Positions 45,233 to 57,067 of a DNA stretch of 64,000 nucleotides are shown here, piece after piece. A model generated the notes under the pieces. It searched no databases. It was not told the origin of the DNA and was given only the letters and a program-made list of their open reading frames with translations. The first letter of the stretch is position 1. Each line of letters starts with the position of its first letter. The stretch is from assembly GCA_023362775.1 (NCBI GenBank), contig JALMGJ010000001.1, forward strand, positions 64,862,001-64,926,000. Direction: 5' to 3'. The translations under genes and the position numbers were made by a program. Source of the stretch: Charina bottae (Eukaryota; Chordata; Lepidosauria; Squamata; Charinaidae).

Positions 45233-47226
45233 AAGCATTTCTTAATATTTGTTTAATATATACGTGGTGCTTCATAAAAATCACAGAGCATATACAAAAT
45301 GGTGACACAAAACACAAAAGCTTTACACTGTACAAAAAGCTCACATATTCAAATCATGTAATAACATAATCACATTAAGAGGATCTAAAAAGCTAAGTTA
45401 AGAGATATGGTCTTATGGTAGAATCTGAACTACTGTAGATGATTTGGTTTGGACACTAAAATTCCCATCTGGGATATTACAAAAGACACTCAAGATTAAC
45501 TCTGCCAGTTCTTAGCAATAATTTGGAAGTTGTTCTCCCTCAATTTCCCCTTCCTATTTACCAAGCACAATTGTTCTCATGACGAGCATTCTTTAGTTGA
45601 CCTAAGAAAGGAGAAAAGTTTAAGCCTATTTGAATTTTGCCAGGTATGTACAGTAAGTCTCTGATATACGCAACAGGAATCTAAGTCTGTAAACAGACAC
45701 TCTGCAGTCCTATTGGATATAATTGGGCATCAGGAAGTCCTTGGAATCAAGATCCCTCTTCTCTCAAGTCTGTACAATTATCTGGATTTTTGAATCAAGG
45801 AAGAAATTCTGAAGCCCTTCAAAAATCAAAGAACTTCTAAGTGTCAGCCAAGGAAATCATCATCTTTGCTTACATACAAGGAGTGGCCCAACATTAGAAT
45901 GTCCTTAAAATGTGCTTCCTATAAATAACCTCTTTTTGTGGAACAGTTTTGCAACATTTCCATTCCTGTTCCCAATATGCATATTTTAACTTTGACATTT
46001 TAATGCCATCTGCCACTTAAAAAGCCCAATCTGTTAAACTGTCAACATTTATTCCAAATTCTATATACATCAGCCAAGTCACTTGATTATCCTGTCATGA
46101 TTTGGGGCTGGGGGGTGAGGAAGCTTAATTTTTCCTCTGCTTCACATCCCATGTAATAGCTTATACCTGCCTGGTAGGGGTATCATCTAATTAGAAGCAG
46201 CATTTTACACCCACTTTATTCACATGATAATGATTACAAATAGTAGGAACATAAAAATAACTAGAGTACAGGGTGTGAATATTGCCACACTGCATTTGTT
46301 TACAAAGCTCCACCTACACAAGTATACAATAGGACTTCAGAGTGTTTCCAGACCTGTATTCCTGTTGCATAGTATATCAGACACTTATGTACCTGACAAA
46401 CTTTTCACAAAGCAACACAGCTTTTGAAGTTAACTTATTGTGGGACACCACACACATATATAAATATACACTGATAAACATTTATCATTGTCTCCAATTA
46501 GGAAGGTGGAAAGAAATTTAATTGACTTTTGCATATCTCCCCGCTGGTACAAAATAATGAAACCTTCAGTCTTGGGAAAAGATATGTGAAAAGATCATAA
46601 CCATAGGTGGCCTTCATGATCTAGAAGGAGAGTGGGGAAAAGGAGCAAGACATTTGACCCAGTTAAGAGAAGTGCCAAAGCATTGTACTTTGCCATCCGT
46701 ACATTCACGGATGGAAAAGCAGGAAAAGGAAGTTCCTGGAATGGCCACTGTGAGAAGCAAAGAGAGTCCAACAAACAATTATTTATAAAGTTGTTTCTCA
46801 TACAACTTAAAGCAATTCCAGCACATTTCATTTCACTTTGAAGAGCAAGCATAGAAAAATACACAATATGGCAGATGTATTGATCCACTTCTCCTGTTAT
46901 TTTTCATATGGATTATTCATCTGGCAATCGCTCTGCTCAATCTAACTTACTTCAATGTGGTAAAACACCTATTCTTATAAGCAAAAGGAACATTAACATA
47001 ATATCTGCCCTGTGTGTTCCATAATGGATAATTCTGTCTATGCAAAAAAGTTGTCAATATTAACTCTTCTTTTATAATTTTCTAAATGTGTTATGCATAC
47101 ATCTATATGGGAGAGCAAAGGAGTACTCTCTGCCCCACTGTAAGTAGCAGTATAGACCTATTTGTTTTCTGGTAAATGGGTGTTTTGTAATGGACCACAT
47201 CCATCGCAGCAGCCTTCCCATACAAA
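45233..47226. other. Unannotated intronic sequence
   Basis: No exon, RNA or repeat was recognised. Confidence 0.4.
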
Positions 47227-47239
47227 CACACCTAAAAAT

Positions 47240-47322
47240 TTTTTCGCACTGAAGATGTTGCCTAGCCTGGCAATGAAACATCTGCAAGAAAACAACAAGG
47301 CTCAGAGAGCACCAAGGACTCC
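47240..47322 (+). mobile_element. Penelope-like fragment of about 82 bp with 13-bp target duplication
   Basis: The insert runs from TTTTCGCACTGAAGATG to CACCAAGGACTC. CACACCTAAAA(A)TT occurs at 47227-47240 on the left and 47322-47334 on the right, one A apart in length. Almost nothing but the hammerhead-like motif and a 45-base 3' tail was inserted. Confidence 0.65.
47249..47279 (+). ncRNA. Hammerhead-ribozyme-like motif, copy 2
   Basis: CTGAAGA, stem GTTGCC/GGCAAT around the loop TAGCCT, then GAAAC. Relative to copy 1 an A-T pair is replaced by G-C on both sides of the stem (TTACC/GGTAA against TTGCC/GGCAA), so the fold is kept by compensating change. Confidence 0.5.
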
Positions 47323-47334
47323 ACACCTAAAATT

Positions 47335-48532
47335 GCACTACAAAAACACATCTTAAAAGAAGCAGCATTAGCCTTCATTTTGTGCATCGCAAGGATTATT
47401 AGCTGGATCACAAGTCAACAAAAAACAAAAATATCTTGCCATAAAAGATTCAATATCTTGATATCTCTTTTCTGCAGGAAGAAAACAACATCCACAAATA
47501 AACATTCCATAACTGTTACAGTGCTCCGCTAACAGTAGTGAATGACAGGTAGTGTTATGCGGTCCCAACAGGACCACAAGGTTCTTCCAAAATGCCCCAC
47601 TATCTTCTTCCTATTAGGTGCAGCTGCCAAGGCATGAACACCTTCCTGCAATTGGCAAGTGTATAATTCCAAGATGCCAGGTGCTTTAAGATCAATATTT
47701 AATTAATACCTTTTTGTTTTGCAGCAATAGCTCCAAGTCACAGAAGGAATGAACTGAAACTCAAATTATACATAAATGTTTTATGGAGAAAGAAAAAGAG
47801 ATGGTGCATGCAAGATTTCTATTATGTCTTTAATGAAAGGAAGCAAGCAACATCTTCTCTATAGCTCCATTTTCAGCATCATTCATTTGCAGAAAGGCTC
47901 AAGAATTGGGAAATGTGTGTCAAATAACATTTTTCCAAATCATTTTGCTTGACAACATTGTGGATGAATTTGCAAATAAGCAAACCAACAAACCGGGAGG
48001 AAGCTTTTGCCTTGTGTCAGGTATACAGGTCTAAACAGACAATGGAGCAACTTCTGAAACAATCTCTAACGATTGGCTGGGTCCCAACCAATGAAGCTGA
48101 TCTAGTTATTCAAATTAGGTCATTCCTTAGCACCTGGCAAATCCAGGTGTGACCTTGTTGCAGAACTGGTCTCTTTCCCCTTCCTATTATTAAGGAATAA
48201 AGACTCTATTTAATTCACAGGAAGAGATTGCATGCATCAAAAATTACATTGCTTTGAACGTGGTTATAAAGGGCTGACAAATTTAAATTAGAAGCAAATT
48301 CATTACACTTTTCTAAAATGATTGGCTTAAGCAATCATATCTTATTTTCCAATTTTTTTAAAAAATGTATGAGGCATATTCAAATGAACACGAGTCATAA
48401 ATCATGTCAGCAGACTTATCAGCTTTGCTTAAATATACGTTTACAGCTCATCTAATGCCTTAGAATTCCAGAAACTTTTAATGTTATAAAAGACTATAAT
48501 ATTTTAAATTTATAAAACTATATATATTCAGT
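47335..48532. other. Unannotated intronic sequence
   Basis: Nothing recognisable. Short frames have no family resemblance. Confidence 0.4.
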
Positions 48533-48690
48533 ATTTCAAAACTTGAGGAAAAGCAGCTTTACAAAATAAGAAATCCACAAATAAGGGCCAAACAAAAGAT
48601 TATTTTTGTCTACAAAATGTGGACTCTAAAAAGGTCCCTACATTTGGGAGCATTTTATTATGTGGAAAAATTGCCATTAGTACCTGCATA
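48533..48690. repeat. 158-bp segment duplicated 1.5-3 kb downstream
   Basis: From ATTTCAAAACTTGAGGAAAA to ATTAGTACCTGCATATA the segment recurs at 50088-50113 and continues at 51380-51507, split by the LINE chimera. The flanks do not match, so it is a local copy or an uncatalogued dispersed repeat. Confidence 0.85.
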
Positions 48691-48699
48691 TATCATTCT

Positions 48700-49741
48700 T
48701 ATTTTTAGTGCTGGTCCTGTTTATATAAATATAGATGATATAAATACAGACACAGGTATATAGATACTGATATAGATTATATATGATTAGATCAATATTT
48801 TCCCAAAACCATGGGAAGGAATTTGAATGTAAATGAGGGGAGGGACAGCTTAACTTTCCCTAGTATTTGTAATAGCCCAATAATATTATAAAGCTCAGCA
48901 AATGAAATTTCCCAAGAAGTAGAAATTAATATTACTTCCTTTGGTAGGTGACACACTGACTTCTAGTATGCGTAATTAAATGAAATGCTGACTCAATAAG
49001 TAATCTGTTGGTGTATTATTCCTTGAGGGTAAGTCACAGCAATATAACATTAGGTAAACACCTGCAAACTTTAAAAGGTCAGGCAGCACGTGATTCAGGC
49101 TGAAGAGTATAAAAGAATCTGCCTGCCCCACCCTGCTTACTCTGTTTCTGTTTACTCCTGTTTGTTTCTACTATCTGGTATGTGGAATTGTAATACTTCC
49201 AGGGATCTGGAAGAGGACTGTAAATATCTGTTTGTATGAGTAACAAATATAAGTGCAACTAAGTTACTAAAATGACTGGCGTCATTAATTGGTCTCTGGT
49301 GCTGATCATTTTCTGATACTCTGCATGTGCAATAAAACACACTATCCAACATAATCTTATTAACATTACTTATCTGATTGCAAATATGAAGACTGTCTGA
49401 GTCAATCCATTTACAAAAATACAGAATAGGACAATGCATATTTAACCATCACTCTTTGCTTATAACAATGCACTTCTGTTATACCAGACACATTTTTTTA
49501 AAGCAATAGTCTGTCAGTTAAAACTATGTGTGACAAATAATCACCAGAATTTCTCAAATGTAAGGAGATAAACATGCATGGTGTGGGTGAGATCCAACTG
49601 TATTATTTCCAGCAGGGAAAGCAGTCTGCTCTGATGAAATAAGAAGAGTAACTCTCTTTTCCCCCTATAGATCCATGCAGTCTCAGAATCTGTTCCATAG
49701 GGTTCCCTAGCTCTCCAATGCAGATTTTGAGAGAGTTGAAA
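48700..49741. other. Unannotated intronic sequence
   Basis: AGTATAAAAG at 49107 with CACGTG just upstream looks like an LTR core promoter, but no LTR boundary was found. Confidence 0.35.
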
Positions 49742-50055
49742 TTGGTGGCTCAGTGGTTAAGACGCTGAGTCAGAAGCCATTAAGGCTGAAAACTCAGCAG
49801 TTCGAAAGCCGAGCGTGAGCCGAGTGCTGGAGTAAGCTCTTGGCAATTAGTAAAATCAGTCCCAGCTTCTGTCAACCTAGCAGTTCAAAAGCATGCAAAT
49901 GCGAGTAGACAAATTAGGTACCACTTCGGTGGGGAAAATCACAGGGACATGAAAGGAGCCTCCTTGGGCGTCCCCGGGGCAATGGTGATGTCACCGGCAA
50001 ATCCTTTCACTACAGAAGCAAAAGCTTCTGACACGAAACAACAACAACAACACCG
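49742..50055 (+). mobile_element. tRNA-derived SINE, variant family
   Basis: Head TTGGTGGCTCAGTGGTTAAG and B-box-like CAGTTCGAAAG. The body shares GCATGCAAATGCGAGTAG and GGTACCACTTCGGTGGG with the SINE at 20202, but it then diverges (GTCCCCGGGGCAATGGTGAT) and ends in (CAA)n. It is a relative with a different 3' half. Confidence 0.8.
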
Positions 50056-50112
50056 GAATAAATCACTGCGGCAAAACTAAGTTAAATATTTCAAAACTTG
50101 AGGAAAAGCAAC

Positions 50113-51379
50113 TTTTTTTGTTTATTTATTTATTTAATTTATATGACCGCCCATCTCCCCCAATGGGGAACTCTTTATTCATTTCAGTCACTTCCAACTC
50201 TTAGTCACTTCATGGACCAGCACACGCCAGAGCTTCCTGTCGGCCGTCGCCATCCCCAGCTCCCTCATGGTCGAGTCCATCACCTCCAGAATATCATCCA
50301 TCCATCTTGCCCTTGGTCGGCCCCTCTTCCTTTTGCCTTCCACTTCCCCTAGCATCAGCATCTTCTCCAAGGTATCCTGTCTTCTCATTATGTGGCCAAA
50401 GTACTTCAGTTTTGCCTTTAGTATAATTCCCTCAAGTGAGCAGTCTGGCTTTATTTCCTGGAGGATGGACTGGTTTGATCTTCTTGCAGTCCAAGGCACT
50501 CTCAGAATTTTCCTCCAACACTACAGTTCAAAAGCATCTATCTTCATTCGCTCAGTCTTCCGTATGGTCCAGCTCTCGCAGCCATAGGTTACTACGGGGA
50601 ATACCATTGCTTTAACTATGTGGACCTTTGTTGCCAGTGTGATGTCTCTGTTCTTAACTATTTTATCAAGATTTGTCATTGCTCTCCTCCCAATAAGTAG
50701 ACGTCTTCTGATTTCCTGGCTGCAGTCAGCGTCTGCAGTAATCTTTGCGCCTAGAAATACAAAGTCTGTCACTGCCTCCACTTTTTCTCCCTCTATTTGC
50801 CAGTTATCAATCAAGCTGGTTGCCATCATCTTCGTTTTTTTGAGGTTTAACTGCAACCCAGCTTTTGCACTTCCTTCTTTCACCTTCATCAAAAGGCTCC
50901 TCAGCTCCTCCTCGCTTTCAGCCATCAAAGTGGTATCATCTGCATATCTGAGATTGTTAATGTTTCTTCCAGCAATTTTAACTCCAGCCTTGGATTCATC
51001 AAGCCCAGCACTTCACATGATGTGTTCTGCATACAGGTTGAATAGGTAGGGTGAGAGTATACAACCCTGCCGTACTCCTTTCCCAATCTTAAACCAGTCC
51101 ATTGTTCCGTGGTCTGTTCTTACCGTTGCTACTTGGTCATTATACAGATTCCTCAGGAGGCAGACAAGATGACTTGGTATCCCCATACCACCAAGAACTT
51201 GCCACAATTTGTTATGATCCACACAGTCAAAGGCTTTAGAATAGTCAATAAAACAGAAATAGATGTTTTTCTGAAACTCCCTGGCTTTCTCCATTATCCA
51301 GCGGATATTGGCAATTTGGTCTCTAGTTCCTCTGCCTTTTCTAAACCCAGCTTGTACATCTGGCAATTCTCACTCCATG
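50113..51379 (-). mobile_element. Chimeric retro-insertion: BovB body with CR1 3' terminus
   Basis: On the minus strand BovB sequence (51379-50173) passes after ATGAATAAA directly into GAGTTCCCCATTGGGGGAGA and the CR1 tail with (AAAT)n (50172-50113). CR1 sequence is absent on the 5' side. The unit splits a copy of the 158-bp repeat. Compared with the unsplit copy at 48533 about 8 bases (TTTACAAA) were lost and no target duplication was gained. Confidence 0.8.
50173..51379 (-). pseudogene. BovB (RTE) reverse transcriptase, 5' truncated
   Basis: On the minus strand one frame runs through about 1.2 kb: LPDVQAGFRKGRGTRDQIAN, FCFIDYSKAFDCVDHNKLW (motif A), GVRQGCILSPYLFNLYAEHI (motif B), RYADDTTLMAESEEE (motif C), then YGCESWTIRK, VPWTARRSNQSIL and GEVEGKRKRGRPRARW, ending KLWRVLVHEVTKSWK. 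Only three premature stops (51370-51372, 51013-51015, 50521-50523) interrupt it. Each is one transition from a sense codon, two from Trp and one probably from Arg, and there is no frameshift. By memory the protein is strikingly close to ruminant BovB, the textbook horizontally transferred LINE. The endonuclease is missing. Confidence 0.93.
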
Positions 51380-51507
51380 AATAAGAAATCCACAAATAAG
51401 GGCCAAAGAAAATATTGTTTTTGTCTACAGAATATGGAGTCTAAAAAGGTCCCTACATTTGGGGGCTTTTTATTATGTGGAAAAGTTGCCATTAGTACCT
51501 GCATATA

Positions 51508-52117
51508 ACTATCAGCCAAAACCAAGGCAAGTTAAACACCAAGGTTCAAGATCCTAAACCCTATCTAAGCTCCAAATTCAGCCACTTTCCCAATCTAGCA
51601 CACATACTCCAGATATTTTGGGGTTACAACTTACCAAATTTCCAGTGAAAATAACTACTGAAGTCCCAACCCATCTGAAGAGCCTAAGTTTGAGGAATGC
51701 TGCTCCAAGTTCTGATAAATAAATAGGTAGGAAAACCAGTCTGAACTGGCGTATAGGGAAGATGATTAAAAAGAGGCAAGTGGAAGATGATAGAAAAGGT
51801 ATTCAATCAGTAGACAGGCTCCTGAGGTGCTGCTGCTGCTCCTAACGAAAGTCCCTTTGCCCGCCCTCCACCCAAAAAGGAACAGATTTTCTGAGGACAG
51901 AAAGGAATACAGGTATGGGACCCAGCTGCACAAGGCACCAGTCACCCAGCAACTGAAAAGCTAAGATATTTGATGATGCCATTAGTTTTTGTGGACAAAG
52001 ATCCACTTAGTCTAGAGACAAGAGCTTAGGTTTAAAATAATAACTGTCAGTCCTGAAAGGGAAGAAGTCTTTTTGTTGTTATTGCTGCAACAAACTATTA
52101 CACAGCTGCCCTCTGGA
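51508..52117. other. Unannotated intronic sequence
   Basis: Nothing recognisable was found. Confidence 0.4.
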
Positions 52118-52160
52118 TATAGTTTTATGTGTGTGTATATATGTGTATGTGTGTGTGTAT
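52118..52160. repeat. (GT)n-type microsatellite
   Basis: Interrupted TATGTG and GTGTGT units. A short CA run of eight units follows at 52326-52340. Confidence 0.85.
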
Positions 52161-52989
52161 TCATTTTTGTTTTATTCAAACAGGTATTTAAAAGCATAAC
52201 CATGAAAGAAGATAAAAATACTGTTATTATTTTGCTAAGCCTTTTGTAAGACTGTAACAACCTTTCTATTGTGCTTTGTCTTTGCTATGCAGAAAATCAG
52301 AGAGGGGGAGTACTGTTAAATTAACATACACACACACACAAGAATAAAAATTTGAAATTTGAAATAAATATTAATCGCTTATTTTACGCTTTTAAAATGT
52401 GGGACAGACTGAAGGAGATGAATGAAGACAGTTTGAGTGTTTGCTCTATCGTTGTTTGTTTGTGTTTCACATCAAATATGTTCTTCAAAAAGTTAAACAT
52501 TAATTGTAGCCCTGACAGCTTTCATTTCTATGCATATTGCACTCAGTTTCATAGAGACGTTTTCTACTGCACTGGAGTTTTATGCTAACAGAGGAGAAGG
52601 ACTTGAAACAGAAAATATAGCAGTCATTTTTTATTGAACCCCTCTCATTCCATTTTATCTATCAGACACCACTATTCCTTCAGTGAGAAAACAGGGAAGA
52701 TCACAAGTTGCTCGGGTAAGTCTTCCCCACCCGTGCACCCTCCCCCAGCCCCTCTGTGTTCGCGCCACGCTAGCCACCCGGGCACCCTCACAAGCCCTCC
52801 CCCTTCTGGCAGCAGCCACCCCAAGCCCTGCCATGCTCACGCCATGCCTCCCCGGCCACCTGCGCAGCCCTTCGCTCCCTCTCCCACCTGGCAGCAGCCA
52901 CTTACCTGCCTGCTGGCGAGCCACCTGGGACTTGCGACTTCCTGCCAGCTTCCCCACTGGCTTTGGTTGTTGGAAGCTGGCAGGAAGCT

Positions 52990-53160
52990 ACAAGGAGGTG
53001 CTCGCTTAATGACCCACAATCCTCGCTTAGCGACAGCAATGGGGACTGCAGGGATTGTTGTCGCTAAGCGATGCAGTCACATGATGTTGCACTTTACGAC
53101 CACATTGCTTAGTGATGGAAATTCTGGTTCCAATTGCCATCGTAACTCGAGGACTACCTG
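52990..53160 (-). mobile_element. Tigger/pogo-like MITE end (family of 15510)
   Basis: The right end CGTAACTCGAGGACTACCTG is followed by TA. Inside are TTGCTTAGTGATGG and GTCGCTAAGCGATGCAGTCA, the theme of this family. The left end was not found. 52700-52990 is a GC-rich stretch with CCTGGCAGCAGCCAC repeats that may be its interior. Confidence 0.65.
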
Positions 53161-53382
53161 TAACCCTGTTTGCACATTGACATAAATAATCTCAAGAAAA
53201 GTTCTGTCTCAAAGTGGTAATATAACTTAAAATAACATACTTGGATCACAATGGACTAAATGGACTAAAATTACTAGTATATTAGAAGTAAAGAATAGCG
53301 ACCCATTTTTTTTTATAAGGATACCTGATTTCCACAATGTATTTTAAAATACTTTAAAATCAGGATAAGAAGAGTAATTGAG

Positions 53383-53800
53383 CTTTTGAACTTTGGTGTT
53401 GGAGAAGACTCCTGAGAATACTGTGGACAGCCAAGAAAACAAACCGATGGATCATCAAACAAATCAAACCAGAGTTCTCATTCGAGGTACAAATGACCGG
53501 GCTCAAATTATCCTACTTCAGACACATTATGTGAAGACCCAGCTCTCTGGAAAAGGCTCTAATGCTGGAAAAGGTGGAAGAAAAGAGGAGAAGGGGAAGG
53601 TGGGTGGATTCAGTTACAGTGGTGATGAGTGTACCGTTAGAAGATCTGAAAGACCAGGTTAGAGACATATCATCATGGAGAAAATCTATCAATGTGGTTG
53701 CTAGGAGTCAAAAACAACTTGAAGGCATATAATCATCAATCAATCAATCAATCATTTAATGACTTGAAGGCACATAATCAATCAATCAATCAATCATTTT
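53383..53800 (+). mobile_element. BovB-like RTE 3' end with duplicated terminus
   Basis: Coding remnants include the start GVGEDS and later EKVEEKR and DQVRDISSWRKS in shifting frames. The terminus CAACTTGAAGGCATATAATC followed by (AATC)n is present twice in tandem (53720 and 53762), so the tail was duplicated. It belongs to the same old lineage as 23925 and 26943. Confidence 0.8.
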
Positions 53801-54343
53801 AAATGATCAGTACTAAATATGACAGTATTGATTGTGACTATAACAAAATTTTACAATATAGTTTCTAAATTGCATATTTATTTTAATAATTGAACCATCT
53901 ATACAAATTTCTCCCAGAGAGGTGCTTTTGCCTATTAACTGAATAAAACATTAGACTGCATAAGATGAAATCTTCTGGAAAAAGATTTGCAAATTGTCTA
54001 AGGTAAACAGATAATATTAATGCTGATAACCCCTGTCATTTGGCCACAACAGCCATTTTGAAGCCATTAGTATTTTTTTCTATTTCTGTCTGCTGGGGGT
54101 TTATAATAATGACATACAGAAGAAACACATAAATACTCATCATTCTCATATTCCTGTATCACAGTATCATATCCAAATTTGGCTTTCCTCTACCTGATGC
54201 CCCAGATGTGTTGGAACTGTAACTTCCAGAATGGAACTTCTTCCAAGGAATTCTGGGAGTTTCAGTCCAATATTCTGAAGAGCACGAACTTGGGGACAAC
54301 TGTTCTGCATTTCATTCACTTGCTTTTCAACAAACTTCTAAGT

Positions 54344-54650
54344 CAGAGCTTTCCAAAGTGCTGCCGCTGGTGACACACCGGTGGCGGCGGCGCGGGGGGG
54401 ACACGCACGGCAGCGGCACGGGGGGGCGTGCGGTGGCGCGGGCATGCACGGTGGCGGCGCGGGGGGGCGTGCAGCGGTGCACGCGTGCACGGCAACAGCC
54501 TCCGCTAAAACGCGGAAACACTGATACCGCGCCGCTGGCGCCGCTGCCACCATGGATACGCGCGCTGCCGCTTCCGGGTGGTGTGGCGACACACCACGCT
54601 GTGCGTGGCGACACACTTTTGTGTCGTGACACACAGTTTGGAAAGCTCTA
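54344..54650 (-). mobile_element. GC-rich hAT MITE, copy 4 (inverted)
   Basis: Ends CAGAGCTTTCCAAAGTGCTG and CACAGTTTGGAAAGCTCTA are flanked by identical TTCTAAGT (54336-54343 and 54651-54658). Its interior on the minus strand matches copy 2, including the adjacent GTGTGTCGCCACACC. Confidence 0.92.
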
Positions 54651-54658
54651 TTCTAAGT

Positions 54659-55706
54659 ACTTATATTGATCTCATTCTGAAGGAGATTCTTTCTTGACAT
54701 ACTAAAGTCTGTTTGAGAGAACAGCCTTTTACTGCTATGGAAGAAAAAGTACTGAACAAATTAGACCTGATCTTGCAAAGTATGTCTTTAATACTAACTT
54801 TTATATAGAGAGCTTCAATATAAACAGCACAGCGTATGGAATATGCTATCATATTTTCACAACTCAAAAGGTCTTAAGAAAGGTAGAATACTGGAACATG
54901 TTTAGCCTTGAGAAAAATAACTTGTTTTTGCTGTATATAGAAAACAAAGTCTGCAATAATTTAAAGTTGTAGGATTAGCTATAATCTGGTGCAGTTGTTT
55001 TGAGGTCTCTTTCTGTCTAGTGAAAACTAAGCTTCTCCCTACAGGAATAAATTAGACCTTTCATTTCTCAATCCATGTAAAATTGGGGACATGCTGCTGA
55101 ATCAGTTCTTTCCAACTTTGCTAGCCCATGGTAGCAAAGTTCATGACAGCTCCATCCTATGCATCAATAGCTCTTTGTGCTTCACCCATGACATTCATTT
55201 TCCTGATACCTAAGACATAGAAGATATCACAAAGATGGAAAGGTGATGGCTGGCCCCTGGGTTATCCTATGTGCTTCATGGTTGAGTGGGTCTTTGAATC
55301 TATCTTCCTGGTCCAAAATTCTATGGTGACTTATATCAACAGGGATATAGCCATCAGCTACAGAAAAAAATGTAAATATTCAGTGTACTTTCAAATATTA
55401 CAGATCTTTTGTTAACTGAAGGGAAACTTTAAGACAGATGACGGTGTGATCTGCATATGATGGCAAAATATTATTCAACTACAATTAAAGATTTAAGTCT
55501 GCAGTTTCAACAAAAGTTATCAGAAAAGTTTCTGTTTTACATGTAAACTATTTATATTAAATTCTGACTTTTGCTAAGAGATATTATAATTGAACACTTG
55601 CTTATCCATCATGGGAAAAACCCCAAATATAATTCTACGTTTTATAATTTCAAAATTCAATAAAACCAGAATAAATCTAATGTACTGATTTTACCACATT
55701 CCTCTG
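54659..55706. other. Unannotated intronic sequence
   Basis: Nothing recognisable was found. Confidence 0.4.
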
Positions 55707-55737
55707 TGTGTGTGTGTGTGTGTGTGGTGTGTGTTTG
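55707..55737. repeat. (GT)n microsatellite
   Basis: About ten GT units with one GGTG interruption. Confidence 0.9.
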
Positions 55738-56737
55738 CCCAGAGAGGTGACTGTGACTCAGCACTAAAGCAAGGAGTGCTGAGATGAGCAGATGGCTGCT
55801 CACTGAATTGTTACATCAAGAAAAACCAGACCAGCTGAGCTTCTGCCTGTCAGACTGCTCTCAACTGTCTTCTTGCAATTCAGAAAGAGAAAAAAAAGGA
55901 CAATATTCAGTTTCTGTCATGCTTCCATAAGCTTGATGCAACTTCATCAAAGGAAAGACTTCATGATCTTATTTTTATGAAGTGGAACAGTCAATGCTCT
56001 CTGTGGAACTACTGATTACTTTTAGATGCTCAGCTGGTACCTATATCTATAAAATATTCTCATAACATCCAATTCCCAGAAACTTAGAAGTAACTTTTAT
56101 GATTGCCTCAGAAGAAAGAGGAGAGGTGAATTCAGGCAATAGCCCAAAGGCATTTACTTCAAACCTATACCGCTTTCTGTACCTCTGAGGCAGTTCACAC
56201 ATGCACTCAGAACATTTAGCACTGGTTCAACCTCCCAAGAAAATGTATGATTGAGAAGATAAGTACTGACATAAAAATTCTTCCTCTGGTGGTTGATAAT
56301 GCATCATTCATACATAATGTTGCAGTGATCAAAATATAGGCAGATGAAATCATTTTATGCTTTCTCTTCACTTCTAATGTTTTTTGTTTGTTTTCCTTTA
56401 TTCCAAAAATTGATTTTGAAAAACATCCGCAGAGAGGGAATCAAGTTGTACCAGAAAAAAAAGCAAAGGCTTAAATGAATTGTAATAAAGCCACAAGACA
56501 GTTTACGTGTTTGTTCGGAGGAAAGAAACAAAGGACACACTGGTTATATGTAATATGAAAATGAAATAAATAACCACTATTTTTCTTCAGCCTCTGCAAA
56601 CGACAGTTAGGAAGAAGAACTTGTAGTTAGCCTATCAATGCTGACTTCTTCACCATCTACAGTCTCTATATAGAGAAAAGGCAGGAAAATAGAGATGGGT
56701 GCAGCCCTAATACCCTTCAGCTACATTTTATGGTTAT
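55738..56737. other. Unannotated intronic sequence
   Basis: Nothing recognisable was found. Confidence 0.4.
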
Positions 56738-57067
56738 GTGGTGGCTCATCGGGTAAGACGCCAGGCTTGTCGATCGGAAGATCGCAAGTTCAGAGGTTCG
56801 AATCCCTAGCCCTGCGTGCGGAGTGAGCTCCCACACTAGCCTCAGCTCTTGCCAACCTAGCAATTCGAAAGCATGCAAATGCAAGTAGATTAATAGGTAC
56901 CACTTTGGTGGGATTGTAACAGCGTTCCGCGCGCGTCATGCCGGCCACATGACCATGGAAGCGTCTTCGGACAACGCTGGCTCTTTGGCTAACAAACGGA
57001 GATGAGCACCGGCCCCTAGAGTCGGACACGACTGCACAAATGTGCAGGGGGAACCTTTACCTTTTTT
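56738..57067 (+). mobile_element. tRNA-derived SINE (family of 20202)
   Basis: A box TGGCTCATCGGGTAAGACG, B box GGTTCGAATCCC, body GCATGCAAATGCAAGTAG, and tail AACCTTTACC. It is nearly full length. Flanking duplications were not clear. Confidence 0.9.

Noticed and set aside
46595..46888. 97-codon minus-strand frame
   Set aside because: No similarity that I recognise, and an equally long overlapping frame exists on the other strand.
52435..52515. Minus-strand IFDV text resembling the HHAT exon upstream of 16599
   Set aside because: Neighbouring residues do not fit HHAT and no splice donor or acceptor is in place.
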